A stretch of DNA of 64,000 nt from positions 485,065,594 through 485,129,593 of the forward strand of contig CM041777.1 in assembly GCA_023374045.1 (NCBI GenBank), read 5' to 3'. This DNA comes from Limonium bicolor (taxonomy: Eukaryota > Streptophyta > Magnoliopsida > Caryophyllales > Plumbaginaceae). The first letter of the stretch is position 1, and every line of letters starts with the position of its first letter. Positions 58,076 to 64,000 of the stretch are shown piece after piece. The notes beneath the pieces were generated by a model. The model was not told the origin of the DNA. It saw only the letters and a list, made by a program, of their open reading frames with translations, and made no database searches. A program made the translations under genes and the position numbers.

Positions 58076-60099
58076 GAATGTTGCTACAGACCTTGTTTTT
58101 CTTTTCTTTTCTTACCCATTTCTTCCCTCAATCTTCCTACATGTAATCCCACATGTTTTAGTGCCATTTAGACCTCCTAAAATACCATAATTCATCCACC
58201 AACTCCATTACTAAATCCATTAATCAACTTACACAATTTCCTCACTTCTTTTCCAACAAATGTAACAGTTTTTGTGTTACTCATGCTACAGATTTTTAAC
58301 CCCACTTCTACCCTTCAATACTTCCTTTACCAATGTCACTCCTAGCATCCCAATGACATTATTTCACTACTAACAACACTCTTCCTCTTAGTTTGGTTTT
58401 CAAACCATTAATCACACACTTAACACCTCTTAAACACACCTAGTTTCTTCCGTTAAATGAAACACCCAACCACCATACTCTCCTAGGCAATTTTTGACAG
58501 CACTTGCCTACTTCCCAAGCATTTTCACCACAATTAAATCAGCTCATAACCTCTTCTTCACCCCTGTTTGGTTTAGGCATCATTAACCACATCAAACTCC
58601 CATTTGCTCATGCATACAAACTAGTTTATCTCCTAGGTTTATTTTGCACACTCAAACCCATTGAACATTATCATTCAACAAACAACCTTGTAGTCTCATC
58701 ACTACACAAGTCCAAGGTTACTTAATTCAACCTAACATATGTTTACAAGTCAAATAAAACCAACACACGGTAAGCTCATTACCTTGTTTATTTTCGGTTT
58801 TCACTCCTCTTCTTCCACTTTCTCTTGTTCCCTCTTTCTCTTCTTGTTTTCCACACCACACAAGGACTATGGATTGCTAGCTACAACCATATCCCATCAC
58901 ACACATAACAACAAATCAATTCGATTTTTCCCACACAACCTAATATTTTAAGGAGCTAGTTTTCAAAGTTTAACTTAGATATTACCTTAGAATAATCAAA
59001 TGGATAGCTTGGCAATCAATTGGAAGAGTTTCCAACACCCCACAAGAGCATGGAGAATCGGCTGAAAACGAGAGGAAATTTTCAACGTGAGGGAAAATTT
59101 CCCAAATTGCAAGAACAAGCTTGAAATGGCCAAAACTCTTACTTATTATTACCTTAAGACATTAAGAGATGAAGGAGAGTTAAAATCAGATCTTCAAGCT
59201 TCAAAAGCCCTAAATCCATGGAAGTTAAGATGGAGGAATCAAGATTTTGTTGGGTGGAAAAAAGCTCTCACCGAGAGGAATCTAGCGGTATAATTTTTTG
59301 TGTGATTTGGTGGAGGAATGAACAAGATAATGGAAGGAGAAGATGGAGGTTGTGTGCTGCTTATGAAATCGCCATTTTACAGAGGAGGAAGAAGAATCTC
59401 AGCTTGGAGGGGAAAAATAATCGTGAGAGAATAAGGAAGGAGGTGAGAGAGTAGTAAAGTCTTATTTACTATTCCCCTTTTTTACTTTTCTTTCTTTTCT
59501 TTCTTTTTCTTTTTCTTTCTTGCTTTCTTTACTAGCTAATTAGCAAGGGGGAAGGCTGATTAAGCCAATAAATCGGCCCACTATTTACATATATACTGGA
59601 GCGTTTTTCGGTTTCTGACAGAAAACGCTCGTTATTTTACCCGGTTTGGCACTATTCACTAACCGGACCCGTTTTTTGGATTTTTCTCGTTTCTTTATTT
59701 TTAATGGTTATTAAGCTCCCATTAATACTTAATTATAGTTATTTAATCAACCATAATTTTTACGGGTCCGTTTGACCACTTAAAGTCACGTTTTCGGGTT
59801 TTCTCGAAAAACGTGCTTTAAAACTCCGTTAGCGTTTTAATCCATTATTTGGATCCGTTTTCTTCGAGAATCACTCCCGTATACTAATTAGGCCTAAATA
59901 AGCCTTAGGAATCCATCTCGGACCCTAACGAGATCATATATCTCTTATACTTATTTAATGCGTGTTTTAGCGTTTTTCGCGTTTTTACACATTTTCTTTT
60001 GGTTTTATTCTCTTACCAATACTCTTTAGGCCCCATTAGGCCTTTAATAATCATATTAGAGTAATTAAATCACCATTTTTAGATCTGGGGTATTAAAAT

Positions 60100-60112
60100 C
60101 TACCCCCCTTAG
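60100..60112 (-). promoter_or_regulatory. Polypurine tract of the LARD-like element
   Basis: The minus strand reads CCTAAGGGGGGTAGA just before the LTR. Upstream of it on the same strand (60113-60131) AACTTTGAGGACAAAGTTC is kept. In Tekay-type elements the similar GAGGACGAA sequence encodes the last residues of pol. Confidence 0.75.
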
Positions 60113-63100
60113 GAACTTTGTCCTCAAAGTTGGTGAATCTTATATCGTTACTCTCATGGGCATGCTATGCCAAGGTTATAATACATGTATAACCTTACAG
60201 ACTCCACAAGTCAGTCTTATTTCACACTACACATGCCACACACATATCACAGCATGTATAGCAATCAAAATACTCTTGTACTCTCTCCATGGAATCGGTC
60301 CGAAGACAAGAAGGCACTACAGTCCTCGAATCCATATTGAGTAATATATACTGATCCCTCAGGTACCGGTCACGTTGGACACTTACACTCTCTGGTCCAC
60401 GGCCGTTTCATGACAAATGGGCACTTACTCTCTCAGGCCCACGGTCCCTTCGGTTCTGATCAAAACGTTACACATATACATATCCTCAGGCACTCTGGTT
60501 GACTCACTCAACACAGGAACGTCTCAGGGTACTCTCCCCATCCCGTTGCCTTTGGAAAATCACACACTGTCACCACCCCGCCCCAACCGGTCACTAAGGA
60601 CCGCCGCACGTACGGTGAAATGGTTTCAAAACTATTCACGCCCACCGTTCTACCGGTTATCAAGACTTAAGGCCACAACCATCGGTGGGTGATAGCGGTT
60701 TCAAAACCAATTTTCATTTCCATATTGATACTTGAAGAAAATTCTTTTTTTTTTCAAATTCTGTTTGAAAATTCTTTTTAAAACATCACACAACTCCAAA
60801 TCCATTTATGATAGTTGTCTCTTTTCTTAGCGTGATTACTTGTGACGACTTATAGGGAGCTTCAAGAATCATCCAACCCTGATGTGATCAGCATCAGTGT
60901 TGAACTATCCTTCCACCCCAATTTGTGTTCAGTTTCCCTTGATTGCTAGCAGATCAAGTTCCACCTCCCACGTCAGCTTCAAACAAACAGATAGTCAAAC
61001 ATTTTCGTTTTCTATCTTTTACTCTTCCTAGTCATATTCATAAAACAATTCATTTTAACTTATTTTTTTTTCATAGAACTTAAGTCATCCATTTTCTCTA
61101 TTTGATTCACTTTCCTTGCCTAGGCATTACATACTTATGGCCTCATTAGTCAAATTGTTACTCAATTTAAAACATACCACATACAAATCCAAAGGATGGA
61201 ACTCACTCCATCAATCATTCTCAAATAAAATCACCTAGGGAACACACTCCCTACAAGGTTACACATCGGTTTCATACCGATTCATACTCATTATGTCTCA
61301 TGTCTAATCTCACTAGACATATACTATAGGGATTCTCATTCCCCAGGAGTCTCTCTACTCCTCGTTTCATACATATTATATACTCATTACTCGCATCTCT
61401 GCAAAAATGCTCATACTTACACAATGAATGGGTATACATGTTTATGTAACATGAGTTCCAATCATGAAATTAATTTCTTTTGTGCTATGCACATAGTAGT
61501 TTACGCACCTATATGTAAAACATACCCTAAGAGGTTTCTCGCCCTACCCCCCTTAAAAGGGGTTACGCCCGCGTAATCAACCATATGTTACCTCTGAACA
61601 TTGGTTCACTAATTCGGGTATCATGAAGTGTTTTAACTCTTCGCTGTGGTTAATTTACTCATAACCGGGTTCGGTTCTAGCCTCTAAGGCTTCAAGGCAT
61701 TTATGATAAGCCATTTACTCACATTGCCAGGTATACTTAATCTTTGAATTACGGCCCACTAGCTTTTGCTGCGTGACCTGATAACTAGAGCTTAACTCGC
61801 CCTAGGTATTCTCAATGTAATACACATCGTCGCGTAGTATTTCTCACCGTATGCGAATTCGATGGGTTATAGATTTTCTCTCTAGTTTTCTGGAAATCTA
61901 TTTCATATAACACTGTATACCTTCGTGATTATTCACTTACTTTTCCCGACTTGTTGTCGGTTGGGGTCAAGCTACTACTAAGCATGTAGTGCTTCCTCAC
62001 TTAATAGTTGCTTCTAAATTATGTTGTCTACTTGTTTCTGTACAAGAATTCTTCATTGTTATACTCTGCCGCTTACCATTCATCGGTCCTGGGACCTGTG
62101 GGTTACGACCCACATTCTTCGTGCATCTTTGGCCAATGACCGCACGGTTACTTCTCTAGATTCTCGCTCAACAGGTTCTGTTGACAATTCTCAAGTTCCT
62201 AGCCATCCCATAAGATCATTACCGCACAAATGCAATACCAAAACACTCAGTTATACAGAGTGCAGAAGCGTAAACGCTTGGCAGTAAATCACCCATGAGA
62301 TAGGAATGAACATGTCTCCTTTACTATCTTTTCTCATCAGCTTCATATCATCATCTGACCATACTCTTACAATGGTCGCTTACTGCGTACCATGTCCTTA
62401 CTCATTACAGCATTCGCTTACACAATGGCATCCACTACTAGTTTAGCTTCCGCTCATGCACTCGCGCCATTTATGCTATGGCTTGCCATTCACTTGGCTC
62501 AATGTAATTCGCTACTCTTTAAAATCTCTCTGCGCTTCTTGCGTATTGTTTACTCTGCAATTCACATTGCACACGTACTGTGTTTACTTCTCAACCGATT
62601 ACTCTCTCGGTTTCCTTCCATTGCTATCAAAGCCTTTCTACATACTATTTGCGTTTATAAACTCCCTGGCAATATACACATGCTCAAGTATCACTACGCT
62701 GCTCTAGCGGTTTCGCATTACATTCTTATGTGGTAGCCCTTCTCTGGAGGATTCACGCACTTGCCACTCTATAGGCCCCACAATAACAAGTGGTATCCCC
62801 ACTCTAAAGTAGCGGTTCATTCTCCACTGGTTCTTCTCGTGCCTTTATGCATAGGTTTGCAACGTTTAGAACTACAAATTGTAGTTAGTTTTACCGGCTT
62901 GCTAGCCACTTCGCCTCGAGCCATGCTCTGTGCGGCTGTTTAAACAAGTTTCTTCTTCTCCGTATACCATTAAATGGTTTGGAGACACTACTGGGTTTTG
63001 ATATAGTTGCCTCATCACGCTTCCGTACACGGAAGGCCCTTTAGGTATCTTGATATTAATTCATGTCCTCTTGCAATCTAGGGTATCCCGTTTCATGTGG

Positions 63101-64000
63101 GATCCTTCAGGTTCTACCCGAGTGTTCGCTTTAACACTTGTGTTCTCAACACGATGTTTCGTTCAACTACTGTTGACTCCGCCACACCCTTCACGGATTG
63201 CTCCTGGGTGTTACTGAATCGCGCCATTACATTTGGCTTGTACTTATGGTTATGTTCAGTTTCTTTCCCCATCTTGCGGTTACATATATTCTCGAACTAT
63301 CCCATTTAGGGTTGTAATGTCTCCCGTTATTGGGTAGATCATTTGTTCTTTCTTTACCTTCTTGGTCAAGTCGTTATTCTCCTCAGTGAGGTATGTTGTG
63401 GGAATCCTATCCCGTTTATCAAACATTGATATGATCATTTAAGGCATTCATCTTATTGCTTACACTGGTATTCATTTCAGTTATTAGGTATTTCCTCCTT
63501 GATTCCTAAGACATATCCAATGTCTATACTTAATACTATGTGCTTCCCGCACTTCTTAACGCTACACATTTAGACCCGTCATCTTCCTGGGTTCTTCTCC
63601 TTGATCATTCATGGTAGTCAATTGTTCTGGTCTAAATTGGCTCTTTCGTCCGTAGTATGGAGTGGGCTACTTCCCGTGTTCCGTACTCTACTTGTATACA
63701 TACATGGGGTATCTTATTGATACGTTGCCACATACCCGACTAACTCATAATTGGTCTGTCAGGCCCGCAAGCTCCTTCGGAGTGCGGTCGTTCCATGTCT
63801 CGTTGTGTACACTTGTAGTGTCGGTCACACGCCTAGGTGAAGTATTCTGCTGCCAACTCCTCTTGTATCCTTATATGATAACTTACCGTGGTTCTCTGGT
63901 TTGGCTTGAAAATTTGGGGTTTTTTTTGGAAAATTTTGCGTTTTAAAAGAAAATTTTGAGTCTTGAAAGTAGAATCTTCATGGCACTTCGATGCCGGTTA
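60113..64000 (-). mobile_element. Internal region of a LARD-like Del derivative, apparently non-coding
   Basis: This should hold the end of pol in a Tekay element, but I find no RT, integrase or chromodomain motif, and no minus-strand frame of useful length. The longest plus-strand frames (for example 62392-62736, 114 residues) run against the element and look like chance. The combination of about 4.4-kb LTRs, a proper purine tract and long non-coding internal DNA fits LARDs, large derivatives that rely on another element's proteins. A palindromic CCCCTTAAAAGGGG lies near 61550-61575. The 5' LTR would lie beyond the window. Confidence 0.5.

Larger units (their letters stand above)
55463..60096 (-). 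repeat. Del/Tekay-type 3' LTR (copy E)
   Basis: The plus strand runs from TGTAACACCCC to GGGGTATTAA. A purine tract on the minus strand lies just right of it, so this is the 3' LTR of a minus-strand element, about 4.63 kb including a 229-bp MITE. Landmarks are the covarying hairpin (55566-55587), the CCCC/GGGG hairpin (55831-55848) with CAGGTACACC beyond it, and a hairpin minisatellite (57725-58075). Left-flanking bases CGCAC (55458-55462) would be the target copy. The right end lacks the expected CA and is uncertain by a few bases. Confidence 0.8.

Noticed and set aside
59087..59454. Possible small host genes (68- and 78-residue frames)
   Set aside because: They overlap in different frames within an LTR and resemble purine-rich low-complexity translation.
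62392..62736. 114-residue hydrophobic plus-strand frame that looks like a membrane protein
   Set aside because: It lies in transposon-internal DNA on the strand opposite to the element, has no promoter or homologous domain, and pyrimidine-rich DNA gives hydrophobic codons by chance.

Overview
The window reads as repeat-rich, intergenic nuclear DNA from a flowering plant with a large genome, probably a eudicot. I infer this from the content. Nearly every recognisable piece is a plant transposable element: Ty1/copia, Ty3 elements of Athila, Ogre/Tat and Del/Tekay type, CACTA, hAT with a TTF-type zinc finger, MITEs and a LINE relic. I found no intact host gene, rRNA, functional tRNA or CRISPR array. 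All long reading frames belong to transposons, and each has visible breaks.

Layout, left to right. 1-1584 is the right end of a CACTA element inserted in the 3' region of an Athila-like element (1585-2316), whose 3' LTR runs 2317-3407. A decayed LINE ORF1 (about 3600-3960), a small tandem duplication, a 410-bp foldback (5005-5414) and a MITE (6335-6594) follow. A complete but inactive copia element on the minus strand occupies 6605-11730, with 303-bp LTRs. A second, truncated copia (13185-14901, minus) abuts a minus-strand Ogre-like LTR fragment (14902-15547), then a Del-type LTR fragment (15548-16645), then a CACTA element starting at 16646. A 4,015-bp solo LTR (16886-20900) with a 5-bp target duplication is nested inside that CACTA element.

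The centre (21539-33635) holds further Del-type LTRs: an incomplete one (21539-25314), one followed by a tRNA-Met primer site (25315-29481), and one whose start lies in a 500-N gap (end 33635). The gap also cuts an Ogre-like LTR that starts at 29675. An Ogre/Tat-like element with a gag relic but no pol follows (about 33636-40721). Its 3' half is packed with tandem arrays. An Athila-like element (about 40722-51165) carries a tRNA-Asp primer site, an 815-bp array of ATTTAAAT units, and broken gag, protease, RT, RNase H and integrase. Its 3' region is split by a complete 1,310-bp CACTA derivative (49453-50762).

The right side has a fragment that shares a motif with the Ogre-like LTRs (51260-51883) and was hit by a 3,561-bp hAT element with perfect 14-bp ends and an 8-bp target duplication. 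Then comes a minus-strand Del-type LTR (55463 to about 60096) with a purine tract, followed by 3.9 kb of apparently non-coding internal DNA, as expected of a LARD-like non-autonomous element.

No pathway links these pieces; they form a record of nested insertions. The most notable signal that feature types do not capture is conserved secondary structure near the 3' ends of the diverged Del-type LTRs. It includes a hairpin whose paired bases change together between copies, and family-specific hairpin minisatellites.
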